NCBI RefSeq assembly: GCF_010015585.1
Contig: NW_022985093.1
Location: 174,254 to 238,253, forward strand
DNA: 64,000 nt
Source: Eremomyces bilateralis CBS 781.70
Taxonomy: Eukaryota > Ascomycota > Dothideomycetes > Eremomycetales > Eremomycetaceae
Reading direction: 5' to 3'
Made by a program: the position numbers and the translations under genes. The first letter of the stretch is position 1; each line of letters begins with the position of its first letter. The notes under the pieces were generated by a model, which was given only the letters and a program-made list of their open reading frames with translations, made no database searches and was not told the DNA's origin. Positions 1-9,999 of this stretch are shown here, one piece after another.

Positions 1-888
1 GTATAGCTGGAGTAGAGCAAACCCGAGAAGACCAAGAAGGATGATCCAGGATTGCCACCGGTTAAATTGATTGTTCCGGTCGCTGATCGATCGAACAAAC
101 AACTCAACGGCCGACTTGGCGATCAACAGTCCATGTGCCGAGAGCACTCCGCTCAGGAAGCCAAAGCACATGCCGCGGAAAAGTCGCATCCGTGGAGTTG
201 CCGGGTTGAAGAGGCGATTCGATACCCAGATGGTAACCGCGACGATGGCCATGACGAAGAATGTCCCGAAGAACCAGACCAGGAACTCGGGGCGCACCAT
301 GAGAGACAGAAGCTGGTCCAGGTTATGGGACGGTTCACTCAAAGCTCCAAAGTAGGCGATAAGACCGGCGCCTCCTGCGACGAGGATCGTCCCAGCGAGG
401 GAATAGTATGTGAACGGCTCTTTGAGCATGACCGAGGCGCATATCGTGTTGAAGACCAGGCCACTCTGTTGAAACCGTGAATACTCGGCATTTCCCATGA
501 CTTTCCAAGAACACTTACAGCATGAAGTGTCGACAACACCGGCAGGGGTAGCATCGTGATTTGGATTGTGCTTCCGATGAGGTTCGCGAGGATGAACATG
601 GCCATGCCGAGCTGCGAAACGGTCAGCTAGGGTCGTCCAACATCAAATCGGGGTCCTTACCTGCCACCGCCGTCGCCGGTATGGCGGTCTGCGGGTATGT
701 TGATGCTCCTTCTCATCTTCGATCATGTGCGACTTGCGCTGCAACGTCAGGCCGATGCTTTGCGCGCATGTTGAAATGAGGCCGACGAGGACGCCGATCT
801 GGATGTCCGTGGATCAGTCCCGGTGCATCAATGCTCGGATGATTCGGTGGCATACCGCTATAGTCGCTCCCGGCGACAAGCCCCCCAT
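1..888 (-). CDS. NIPA/DUF803-type magnesium transporter (3' end cut by window)
   Basis: Multi-spanning membrane protein of the NIPA family, whose members are linked to Mg2+ transport; it probably acts in plasma or endosomal membrane. I derived four exons by hand: 888-856, 798-661, 611-519 and 465-<1, all with GT-AG introns that keep frame. The N-terminus reads MGGLSPGATIA, then IGVLVGLISTCAQSIGLTLQ and RKSHM, a pattern typical of fungal NIPA proteins. A basic loop RRPPYRRRRW and hydrophobic segments follow (MFILANLIGSTIQITMLPLP, then FLVWFFGTFFVMAIVAVTIW). The frame is open to the left edge, so the last helix or helices and the C-terminus are missing from the window, not from the gene. The family call is firm; the transported ion is inferred from family knowledge. 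Confidence 0.85.
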
Positions 889-1533
889 TATGTGCCTGAC
901 AAAGAATCCGGGGATGCTACCGGTGGGGAGGCGGCATGCTTGGAGGTGTAGCTGAAGGAGCGGATCGTTGAACTAAAGGATGCCCGCAGATCGCGTTCTT
1001 CCCGTTCCTAGGGCAAAATATATGATGCCATTCATAGATATATCCCAAGCAAGCTGGAGTTGGGTATGAGGGATACAGAGCAGGATGGCAGGCAAATGAC
1101 CGTGGATCACTACCCCGGATGGTCTGATGAACACACCGTATACAAGTAACTTGGCTACAGTAGCGGTGATGCCAGTGGAACCGTAATTAGCTGCAGCGAT
1201 GGCTGGACTGTGGCTGTGCAATATATATTATTTCATGCCTGAGGCAACAACATTGCCAAACTGTGGCTGACCTAGGCCGAAATAGGATGGTCCGTGCACT
1301 ACAGTTCAAGCAAGTCCGCCAAGTCGGAGTGTTTGGTGGTCCAAGCTCCTGATCCTTGCATCGTCGGTCATCCATCCACCTCCAAGTGATCCAACTGGTT
1401 ACAGGACGCTCCAGGCCTCCTCGACCCGACATCTCGAGCTCTTGACCACCTTTCCTCCACATAACTTTCTCTCAATTCCTCTTCCGACCTTCAAGACACC
1501 TCTAGTAGTGTGATCGGGCCATCAACTTCCACA
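889..1533. other. Divergent intergenic region, NIPA gene / VMA4
   Basis: About 645 bp separate two divergent starts. The last ~150 bp before the VMA4 start are pyrimidine-rich (many CTC/TCC runs), as is usual for fungal leaders. I see no coding frame with convincing composition and no repeat. Confidence 0.6.
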
Positions 1534-2322
1534 ATGTCGCAAATTCACGCCATGTCCGACGATCAGGTAAGTGCTCCACAGCCCATCGACGACATGTTAT
1601 CTCATACCCCTTCTACCCAGGTCGCCGGCGAACTCAAGAAGATGACCGCATTCATCCGTCAAGAGGCTGTGGAGAAAGCCAAGGAGATCCAAAACAAAGC
1701 AGACGAAGAGTTTGCCATTGAGAAATCGCGACTCGTCCGCTCCGAAACCGCCTCCATCGATGCTTCATACGAGAAGAAGTTCAAGCAAGCCAGCATGTCC
1801 CAGCAGATCACAAAGTCCACCGTCGCGAACAAGAGCAGACTACGGATATTGAGTGCGAGACAAGAGCTGCTCGATGATCTGTTCGAGCAAACGAGCGGGA
1901 AACTCGATGCCGCCATCAAGGACAAGAAGAGATACGAAGCAACCCTGAAGGGGTTGATACTAGAGGGGCTGTATGCGTTGAATGAGAGCAAGGTGGAGTT
2001 GAAAGCACGTAAGGCAGACTACGGTGTCGTGAGGAAGGCTATCGAGTCAGCACAGAAGGAGTATAAGAAGACCAACGGCGAGGTTGAAGTCGTGTTGAAC
2101 GAAAGCGACCCACTTCCTGAGGGATCGTAAGTGTTGTCGATTGATGTGAGACCCTCGCTAACACACGGTAGAGCCGGTGGAGTCATTATTGTGGGCGGCA
2201 ACGGCAAAATTGACGTGAACAACACCCTAGAGGAACGGTTACGGTTGTTGGAGACCGATGCCCTTCCCTCCATTCGTGTGTCGCTTTTCGGGGAAAACCA
2301 AAACCGCAAGTTCCATGACTGA
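1534..2322 (+). CDS. vma4: V-type proton ATPase subunit E
   Basis: Peripheral-stalk subunit of the vacuolar H+-ATPase, which links the V1 motor to the membrane V0 sector and acidifies vacuoles. Exons are 1534-1566, 1621-2126 and 2172-2322, giving 229 aa, the usual length (about 226-233). The N-terminal half is a long charged helix (VAGELKKMTAFIRQEAVEKA onward) with the family segment EEFAIEKSRLVRSE. The C-terminal domain contains VIIVGGNGKIDVNNTLEERL and ends GENQNRKFHD. Intron 1 (1567-1620) is 54 nt, a multiple of three, and contains no in-frame stop, so retention would add 18 residues after residue 11. I chose the ATG at 1534 because the spliced N-terminus MSQIHAMSDDQ-VAGELKK matches fungal subunit E. 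Identification is secure. Confidence 0.95.
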
Positions 2323-3051
2323 GAGGAATGCACTTCAAATCGAAGACCCAGAGATTCTCCAATGGGAAGAGCTCAATACCCGATGTAAAAATGGACCGTG
2401 ACGGCCCTTCGCAATATGCAACCGTCTTCATTATTGCGGGAATGCGTACAGTTCATCGTATGACGGTTGTTCGGTCGATAGTATCGATCAGGTCATGATG
2501 CTGGAAGATAGGGAGATGGCCCTAATTTATGTACATTTATCACAGCGCACTTCACTATCAGAATTATGCCCTCTGTTAATCGATTTCCCGGTTTGGTATT
2601 TCCCATTTGCCCGATAGCCCCTTTCTCTTCCATGGATTATCAAATGTCATCGTTACAATGCTCGACAACTAGCTCGATGGGTACAGAAATGCTTAGGACA
2701 GAGAGAACCAGTTAGCATCGAGAGGCTTTGTCCCTCGGAGTTTTGACTAGAGGGAGAGTTCTAGTCATAGCATTGACCGCATTGGTGAAGTCTTATTTCA
2801 TAGGAATGATGGCTGTGAACTGTCAAGGTTAATTGGTTGGTATCCCAAATTCCATCCATGTTGAAATTGATATCACGTGCTCCTTTATCCAGTGCCTCCA
2901 GCTTGTCGCATCCATATTCCAACCCAGTCCATAACATATCAAGTCCTGTCCGGATTATGCAGCGAATGTGACTTTTGGCTTCCAAAGACACCTTCTCTAA
3001 AACACGGTTTCAATACCTTTTATTCTAAGGAAAGGCAATGATATAACAGTC
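2323..3051. other. Intergenic region upstream of CHS5
   Basis: About 730 bp between two genes on the same strand. It holds the VMA4 3' UTR and the CHS5 promoter, with a TCACGTG E-box at 2873-2879, 173 bp before the CHS5 start. Short frames on the minus strand have no recognisable family and lack supporting splice signals. Confidence 0.55.
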
Positions 3052-4346
3052 ATGCTGTTCTCACTCACTGTCGGCAAGGTTGATGCCGGTGTAGCTGTTC
3101 TTCTCACAGAAGACAAGCGCCTCGTAGGTTTCCTTTCGAGAGACAGACTGCGACGTGGAATGCAGTCATCTCGAATGATATCACTGACCTGATTCAGATC
3201 GAGTTTCCCTCCATACTCCTCCCCCCTGACATCTCCTCGGGATCAATTGTTGACATCCAAGTCTCGCGGAATCTATCCTCCGAGAAGGCCGCAGCGAACG
3301 CCTTCCAAGCTCTCCAAAACCACATCTACGAAACGTTTGGAAACGCGACCCCCAAAGCCCCCGTCCTCCGCTGCCGCAATGCCACACAGACATCCGTTGT
3401 ATTGGAGTGGGATCCCATCGATCTTGCCACGGCGGAGCTGCGCAGCCTGAGCTTGTATCGCAACGGAAGCAAGGCAGGCAACATTCCGCGCCCGTTCGAG
3501 ATGCAGAGTACAAAAATCAGCGGGTTGGCCGTAGACACGGAATACACTTTCCATCTGCAACTACGGACGAGCGCCGGTGTATACAATAGCGAGAAACTGA
3601 CCGTCCGAACGCACAAGATGACCGACGTTAGCGGCATCACAATCACGCCAGGTATCATTCCCTCACAATTGAAGGAGAGTCTGGCAGAAACCGTGGAGAG
3701 GATCGGAGCCAAGTTGATCGACTCCGTGCGGATAGACACCACCCACTTCGTTTGCACCGAAGGGCGTGGTCAGGCATGGGAGAAGGCGGTGGAGATGAAT
3801 ATCCCCGTCGTGGTCCCAGACTGGATCAAAGGATGCGAAAGAGAAGGCAGGATTGTCGGGGTTAGGGGGTACTATCTCAATGCAGACCCAAGGTTGAGGA
3901 ATGTCGGGCCAAGCGTTTCTCAGCAGCAGGTCGCCCAGCAGCCTCACTCGCCTTCACCTCAGAGGCCCATGGAAAGCCCAAGGACGGAAGTCACGCCGCC
4001 CACTCCCGAGCGAGCCACCCACGATGCAGAAAACAATATCAACGGAGGTCGAGACGACGAAAGTGAAGGCGCGCCACCAACTCCGCCGCCCAAATCCCCA
4101 GCTAAGGTCCCGAGCGACTCGAATCAATCCTCGGAGGAGTCGGTTCAAGACAAGGACACCGAGCCTGATGATGAAGAGGAGGAGGACGAGGACGAAGACG
4201 GGGATGCAAAGCAGAGCCAGAAGGGAAAGGACCAAACGGACGCTAATTCCGAGTCCAAGTCTCCGGAACGGAAGCTACCGCAGAGATCGAAGTCTGACCT
4301 CAGCCCGTCCAGAGAGATCGATACGTTCGACGAAGTATCTCTATGA
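3052..4346 (+). CDS. chs5: Chs5-like exomer scaffold (FN3 + BRCT)
   Basis: Homologue of yeast Chs5, the core of the exomer coat that exports chitin synthase and other cargo from the trans-Golgi. Exons are 3052-3123 and 3198-4346, giving 406 aa. The N-terminus MLFSLTVGKVDAGVAVLLTE and the segment IEFPSILLPPDISSGSIVDI form the Chs5 dimerisation/Arf1-contact region. A fibronectin type III domain follows (about residues 85-170; APVLRC, TSVVLEWDPIDL, TEYTFHLQLRT). A BRCT domain lies at about 180-270 (TPGIIPSQLKESLAETVERI, VVPDWIKGCEREGR). The C-terminal ~130 residues are Pro/Ser/Glu-rich and acidic, with a run of Asp/Glu. The intron has a CTGAC branch site and a TTCAG acceptor. The C-terminal tail is shorter than in yeast (671 aa). 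Confidence 0.92.
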
Positions 4347-4605
4347 AAGGCAACAGGAGGCTTTCAATCTTATGTACGGATTTGCACTGCGAGTACCCGG
4401 ATTTGACAGCGTGGCGTTATCATTAATATTGGGGACGAAAAGCGTCCCTTAATTTGATTCACATTTCCACAAGACCTCCGGTATAGGTCTACCTGGTATT
4501 CGTCCATCGAGATTTGCAAATATATCTTCGATCAGTGCAAGTTCCTGGCACACCCACACTTAAGCAGCCCAACCACATATAGGCTTTGGCAATAATTACA
4601 CCTCT

Positions 4606-5038
4606 TCATGCGCCGCCTTCCGCCCTTTGGCCCGTGAAAAATGCCAGTCCCCCCTCAGTCGTCTCGAAATGGATCTTGGCGCCCTTGGGGAAGTAGAAGA
4701 CGTCCCCAGGCACGGCATGGGCTGTCGTTCCCGACTCGTCGGTGATATCGAACGACCCCGAGACGATGATCTTCATCTCGTCGTAGGTATATGTGTAATC
4801 GAGCGCTGGGCCGGGTTCCAATCGATAGAACCCAGCCGATATCGGCTTTTCTTTGTCAAGGCTGGATGATATCATTAGCGATTGCTCAAACGTCTCATGG
4901 AAAAGCGGAAGAATCCGTTCTTGGAGCGTACCTGGTTGAGATATCACCGAGGAAGGCATTGCCATTGGCAATCATCGGTATCGTCGTACTGAACTCTGTC
5001 TGTGCCTTGGGGAAATACTTCATTGCTGGAGAAGACAT
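4606..5038 (-). CDS. Small cupin protein, EutQ-like
   Basis: A 120-residue single-domain cupin, exons 5038-4932 and 4861-4606, with a GT-AG intron splitting a Ser codon. The N-terminus reads MSSPAMKYFPKAQTEFSTTI. The beta-barrel core includes SAGFYRLEPGPALDYTYTYD, EMKIIVSGSFDITDESG, then GDVFYFPKGAKIHFETTEGG. This resembles the EutQ/DUF861 branch of cupins. The usual metal-binding His pair is not obvious: the first motif has Asp/Tyr/Glu rather than His-X-His, so metal-dependent catalysis is uncertain. A CTATATAAG sequence about 90-100 bp upstream (near 5129-5138 on the opposite strand) could be a TATA box. The substrate is unknown. It is convergent with CHS5. Confidence 0.8.
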
Positions 5039-6057
5039 CTTTTCGGTGGATTTTGGGTAGTGAGCTGTAAACGAGACTCGAATTTTCTACGGATATCGCT
5101 CTCCGCTAACTATCCCAGCTTCGACGCGTCTTATATAGTTGTATGATCTTACCTGTCGCGCGATTACCACTGCATGTTCGCACGAGATTCAATCATGGCC
5201 GATCCTAGGGTTCGGTCCGGCATACACAGGGAGCCCGGGCTAGTGAATGACTGGTAGATGTGTATTCTACGGGCCTGGTTTCATGAAATCGCTAATCTCC
5301 CTTCGATAACACACAAGGACATACTTTCTGAATACAGTCAACAGCGGGGTCCCTCGCCATGGCGGGGGATGGCAACAGCATACTTGTATGGGCAGAGAAA
5401 TCAGTGATCGCTGATGATAGGCTCCTTCAGATCATAGTTGAGACGGGGTTTTGAAGGAGACTGCTGCCGTATTCGAACAATGACTACTTCGGGTTCGTTA
5501 TACTGACAATGAAGTAAGTGCTGCAGCTTTTGGTCCCTGGTATGCAGAAGCCACTGGAGGGACTGAAGCTCTGGAGCTCCCGCTAAGATGGTGGTCCGTA
5601 GTATCGGGGAAAAGCGACCCAGATCGGGAAAAGCGCGTCAATTTTTCCGATCGAGGTCGCGTCTATTATCGTGTACTGCCCAGCAGTCTCGACCAATGGT
5701 CCGGTGTCTAAAAGATTAGCATAGATATGGCAGGGATGGGTAGAGATTGACGGCCTTGAAGCGGATCTCCCGGGCATCCAAACCTCGATCGTTGCTTGTT
5801 CGCATCATATTGCTTTCTTGTATAATATTTGTGTTTGGTAAAGTTGATACGACTCTCCATTCCCATAGGCCGGAGGAAGGTCGTCAAAGGTGAGGTAAGT
5901 ACGCCGACATGGTAGAGTACGTCTGACGTAGGCGGGGTAGATGGGAATATCATGTAGCTCTCGATGCGGAAGTATGATCACTTAAATTTCAAGCTCCAAA
6001 ACATCTAATCCATCCAACTGACACATATAACAGTCTAATTTGTCCATCGTGCCCATA
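5039..6057. other. Long intergenic region, cupin / DJ-1
   Basis: About 1 kb between two divergent starts. An ACGCGT at 5124-5129 and a TATA-like sequence next to it lie near the cupin gene. An almost perfect palindrome centred on CGCCATGGCG lies near 5356-5365. The middle part (5290-5950) holds no frame that I can attribute to a protein family. Its structure is otherwise unremarkable. Confidence 0.5.
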
Positions 6058-6776
6058 ATGGCGGCAAAGACCGCTCTCGTTTTGATTGCTGATGGCTCGG
6101 AAGAAATCGAGTTCGTAACGCCGCAGGATGGTAAGCAGAACCGGTTACCGTAAAGTCAAGTAAGGAATTACATTCGCTAACAACAGTACCATAGTCCTGA
6201 TTCGTGCTGGCTTCTTTGTCACGTCTGCTGGTGTAAACCTTGAACATAACTACGCCACCTGCTCCCGCAATGTCCGCATTGTCCCGGACCACCTCTCGCT
6301 CTCGGCCTCCCTACCGTTTCGCGACATCTTAATCCTCCCCGGCGGCGGACCCGGTGCAGCCACCTTCGCATCCTCACCGATGGTTCGGGATCTGATCCGC
6401 GCGTACCGGGAGCAAGGAAGGTGGGTGGCGTTCATCTGCGCGGCGACCACGGCGCTGGTGGCGAGTGCGGAGCACGACGGAGCGACGGGGGATGGGGCGC
6501 GGAAAGTCAGGGTGACGAGTCATCCTTCGGTGAAGGAGGCCATTGTAAAGAGAGGATGGGATTATGCGCCGGACAGCGAGAGGGTCGTCGTGGATGGAAA
6601 GGTCATTACATCGAGAGGGTGAGTGGCTCCGCGAACTCATGAGTGAACGGTTGCTGACGGACGTCGACAGACCTGGCACTGCCATGCTGTTCGCGCTGAC
6701 GATCGTGGAGCAAATGCTCGGGAAGGAGACTAGAGATGCTATTACGGGGCCGATGATTTGCGCTGACACGCTATGA
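6058..6776 (+). CDS. DJ-1/PfpI superfamily protein
   Basis: A 200-residue protein of the DJ-1/ThiJ/PfpI fold; members act as glyoxalases, deglycases, chaperones or redox sensors. Exons are 6058-6130, 6195-6618 and 6671-6776. Visible family signatures are the N-terminal strand TALVLIADGSEEIEFV with the conserved Glu, the loop ILILPGGGPGAATFA, and the nucleophile elbow VAFICAATTALV with the candidate catalytic Cys (about residue 108). The end is GPGTAMLFALTIVEQMLGKE, the usual last strand and helix. In intron 1 the acceptor must be the TAG at 6194; an earlier CAG at 6184-6186 would give an immediate stop. Enzymatic activity is inferred only from the fold. It is convergent with the Rab escort gene, 74 bp away. 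Confidence 0.88.
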
Positions 6777-6850
6777 TGGACGGGACGGCGAACAGGAGCA
6801 CCCATGTGGACATGTAACTGGAATAATGCATTGTTGATGCTGAGTTCCCA

Positions 6851-8711
6851 TTAGACCTCTTCATCGTCATCGTCGAGATTGCTCTCCCGCTCCTCAAACA
6901 CTAGAAAGTCGGTCACATCGGGACCCATGACCTTTTGCCAGATTTCTTTAACGCTATCAAGGATCGAATCATCAAACGTGAGATCCTGGGGCGTCTCGGG
7001 AATAACTAGCACGCGGTCATCCTTCCCCGCGTCCACCGCATCCTGAACAGGTTGATGATACTTGTGCTCAAAGTACATCGACCACAAAACTTTCGAGGTA
7101 GACTCCTCTTGCACCGGATCAAGTAGAGAGGCGACCGCATGTTTCAGCGTTTCCTCATTACCCGCTCCATCAACACTCGCATAAAGAACACCTGAGGTGA
7201 GATTAGCCTCTGGTCATAGAATAAACGTGGAAAAATAAAGTAATGTTCAAAGGGCTCATCAGTTTGTCAGAGTAGCTGTCATCAATGATGTTGCAGACAA
7301 TGTAGGTATTCAAAATAGATGATCATCATAAGAGCATGAGGAATAACGCAAAAGAAAAGGTTATGCTTACTTTGTCCGTATGGGCATTCTCCTGACTCAC
7401 TGGAATGAATCAAGATATGGACCGGAGGCTGGTTACCTTGTTCGGGATCCTGGTCATCGGTGGTACTAAAGGATCCTGAAGGCAATACCACCACAGCACC
7501 GGCAGGAGGCGGCGATCCTTCCGCAAATGGTGGGAACAGATCCGAGAGGCTGGAAGACACGATCGAAATTGACCGTGACACAACTGAAATGGTAGATCCC
7601 TCTCGAGCCTGCATCGCTGATGGCGGTAGAACTGAAGTCAAACCTTCCTGGCTGCCAACAACAATCCTCGAACGCACGGTATCTTCTCCGGTCAATTTCA
7701 ATGAGAGTTGAGGATCCGTAGAGTTTGCAGCCTGGTCTGGCGCGCCGGCAAGTCCCTTCCCAAGGACATAGACGCCTCCACCAACCGCACAAGCTCGACA
7801 AGCAACCTGAGCAATTTCAGAGAGCCCACCCCATTTAGGCAACACGGCACCAAACCCAGGGCCGAAAAGACCAATCGAGCGTAGATGCCGTGCAATCCTA
7901 GGCAGCGCGAAATCAGTCCGCGTCTCTTCCGATGGCTTTTGAGACATTGTCAGAGCCATCAATGGTGCCTGAACGACGGAAGGGACGTGGAAGTGCTCTT
8001 GAAGAAAATGCTGAAATGGTGCATCGGAGAAGGGCTGCCAGGCCTCCTCCTCCTTTTCATATTCACCGACAAAGCGAAGAAACTTCATCAATGACCGCTT
8101 AGACCGGATGTCAACGGTCTTGTCGGCAAACACATCTTCTCGCCCGGCAGGCACCTTTGTCAAAGTGGAACGAGGATGCCGTTCCTCAAACCCCGTCGCA
8201 CCTTCGTCTGCTTGTGATGGGTTACCTCCATCTTTCGATGAGTACACCCACCAACTGCCGACAGCGAGGAAGTCGAGTTGCGTATGTAATCTCGAAGTGA
8301 CGAGGGCCGGGAGAAGAGCGGATTGCGTGTATAGGAGTTGAGGCGCGAGTGCTAAGCTATATGACCTTGATGGCGCAAGCTTTGTTTCTGCATCTTCTCC
8401 GAGAGAGGGAGAGAGTGCCAGCTTGGCATTCTGAATCGACCGTCCAGAGCCTTGGTGACGGGTGACAAACTCCTCTGCCTCTTTCAAGGCAAAGGCAGCT
8501 TCGACACCTCCATAGTAGGGATTTGGGTCGATGTGCAAGATTTTCTTGTCAGATCGAGACAGTGACCTTGATATGTAAGCTGTAATGGTCAGAATGGTTG
8601 GACAAATTCCAGGTGATCCGGGTTGACTTGGACATACAGTGCAAGAAGAGATTGTTGGATGCCAGTACCGACAATCAGTACATCCCACTCAGTGCCATCG
8701 AGGGTGTCCAT
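6851..8711 (-). CDS. mrs6: Rab escort protein (REP / Mrs6)
   Basis: Presents newly made Rab GTPases to geranylgeranyl transferase II and delivers them to membranes. Exons are 8711-8638, 8566-7371 and 7191-6851, giving 536 aa (yeast Mrs6 603). The N-terminus has the GDI/REP nucleotide-fold motif DVLIVGTGIQQSLLAL (about residues 10-25) followed by KKILHIDPNPYYGG. Further GDI-family segments are KSLMKFLRF-like RSLMKFLRFVGEYEKEEEAW and the loop GGGVYVLGKGL. The last exon ends in an acidic tail (LDDDDEEV). The second intron, about 180 nt, is long for this window, and its boundaries are the least certain part; they were chosen because GQ-S-VLYASVDGAG continues the frame. A perfect 12-bp palindrome lies 144 bp upstream of the start. 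Confidence 0.88.
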
Positions 8712-9230
8712 TATGATATGTGTGGAGCATCATGGATACTTCACACAGTTCAAGAGACTATTTTGCGGTTTGAATTTCGGACGAGTGTGAAAGAAAGCTG
8801 AAAGTGCAGAGGTGGAAGAATCTTTTAAGCTTCGGTGTGGGAGCTAATGGGCTGAGTCACGTGACTTAAATCAGTCAATCAGGCTACCACTTAGTATCCC
8901 CATTCCCTAAACTGTGACACGCAAGTGACGAACTCCGTCACTCCTACTGCTCCCTGTCGGGCCTGTTTGTCTTTCTTACGTCTACTAATGAGGTTGGTTA
9001 CTGATTATTTCACGGTCTCTTCCGGGCCTATATATTCCTGTACTACATGTTGATGGGTTCAGCACGTCACAAGAGCAGAATGCGTGATGTGCCCACGTCA
9101 GCTGGAGAATATCTTTACTAGGCTATTTGGCAATTGACATCCGTCGTTGATGAACTCGGAGTCCCTCGCTACAATTAGCCTGCCACTATGAACAGTTCAA
9201 AGTTCCAATGACAATTTAAGCATCTGTGGC
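8712..9230. other. Intergenic region upstream of REP
   Basis: About 520 bp between two minus-strand genes. It carries the perfect E-box palindrome at 8855-8866 and CAAT-like sequences just beyond it. No coding frame is visible. Confidence 0.5.
8855..8866. promoter_or_regulatory. Palindromic E-box AGTCACGTGACT
   Basis: The sequence is its own reverse complement over 12 bp with a CACGTG core, 144 bp upstream of the Rab escort start. It fits binding by a bHLH dimer of the Cbf1 type; binding is inferred, not shown. Confidence 0.5.
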
Positions 9231-9999
9231 TTACAACCTGGCCAGAACAGCATCTGCACCGGAGACCTATGGATCATTCATCAGTGACTGTGTTTGGGTA
9301 CGCGCGTATCTGGACAACTTACCGTGACCTGGCCTGGGCTCGTTTCCGTCTCGGCATAGCTAATGGTGCCATCCTTCTCAACTACCATGGCCCACCGACC
9401 ATTGCGGTCGCCCAACATCCAGCCGTGTTCCTTGGAAAAGAAGGTTTTGGTGTCGCTCAAGAGGAGCTAGAGGGACAATATTAGCACTCTCCACTGGCGG
9501 GATCTGACGTGAACAAGGTGACTTACGATGTTGTCGCTCTTAATCTTGTTGACCTTGCCCCAAGCATTCATCACAAACGCATCGTTGGATGCAATGACAA
9601 CGACGAGGTCGACACCCTTCTGTTGAAGAGAATCCAAATTCTCGATGTAGGGTGGCAGATGGCGGGCCTGGCAACCAGGAGTGAAGGCACCTAGACCCGT
9701 CAGTTGGTTTCGCTCAGGAAGTTGTATTAGACTATGATGGACGGACCTGGGAGGCTGACGATGACCACTTTCTTGCCCTGCCACTCCTTATTGGCATCAT
9801 ATACCTGTGGAATGCCGCATTTGGTAGGGTCCTCGTCCTCAATCGGAACCCACCTGGCAAGAGTCAGTAGAACGCCCCACAGGAGCTCGTCAGGTTGCCC
9901 GAATCTGCAACTTTCGACGAGATATGGGATAGAATCCTTGAAGGCTTACGTGAACTGGACGTCTGCAGGGAGCTTATCTCCAACCTTGAGAGGGGCCAT
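9231..9999 (-). CDS. pmp20: Peroxisomal atypical 2-Cys/1-Cys peroxiredoxin (PMP20, Asp f 3 type)
   Basis: Thiol peroxidase of the Prx5 class that reduces H2O2 and alkyl peroxides in the peroxisome. Five exons: 9999-9950, 9853-9747, 9690-9527, 9466-9323 and 9266-9231, together 166 aa, the standard length. The start MAPLKVGDKLPADVQFTWVP is followed by KCGIP (Cys29). The peroxidatic motif PGAFTPGC has its Cys at 59, the spacing known from Asp f 3. Other family segments are GVDLVVVIASNDAFVMNAWG, FFSKEHGWMLGDRNGRWAMV and SPGQVT. The C-terminus is ARL, an accepted variant of the type 1 peroxisomal targeting signal. It is divergent from the Zn2Cys6 gene. A TATATA sequence lies about 145 bp upstream. 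Confidence 0.93.

Noticed and set aside
3954-4235. Hydrophobic frame (LLALLCIPVFVLVLLLFIIR) on the minus strand
   Set aside because: It is the antisense of the acidic Asp/Glu run of Chs5; antisense of such codons always looks hydrophobic.
5290-5950. Possible decayed gene between the cupin and DJ-1 genes
   Set aside because: Fragments on both strands have no common family and no continuous frame; treated as plain intergenic DNA.
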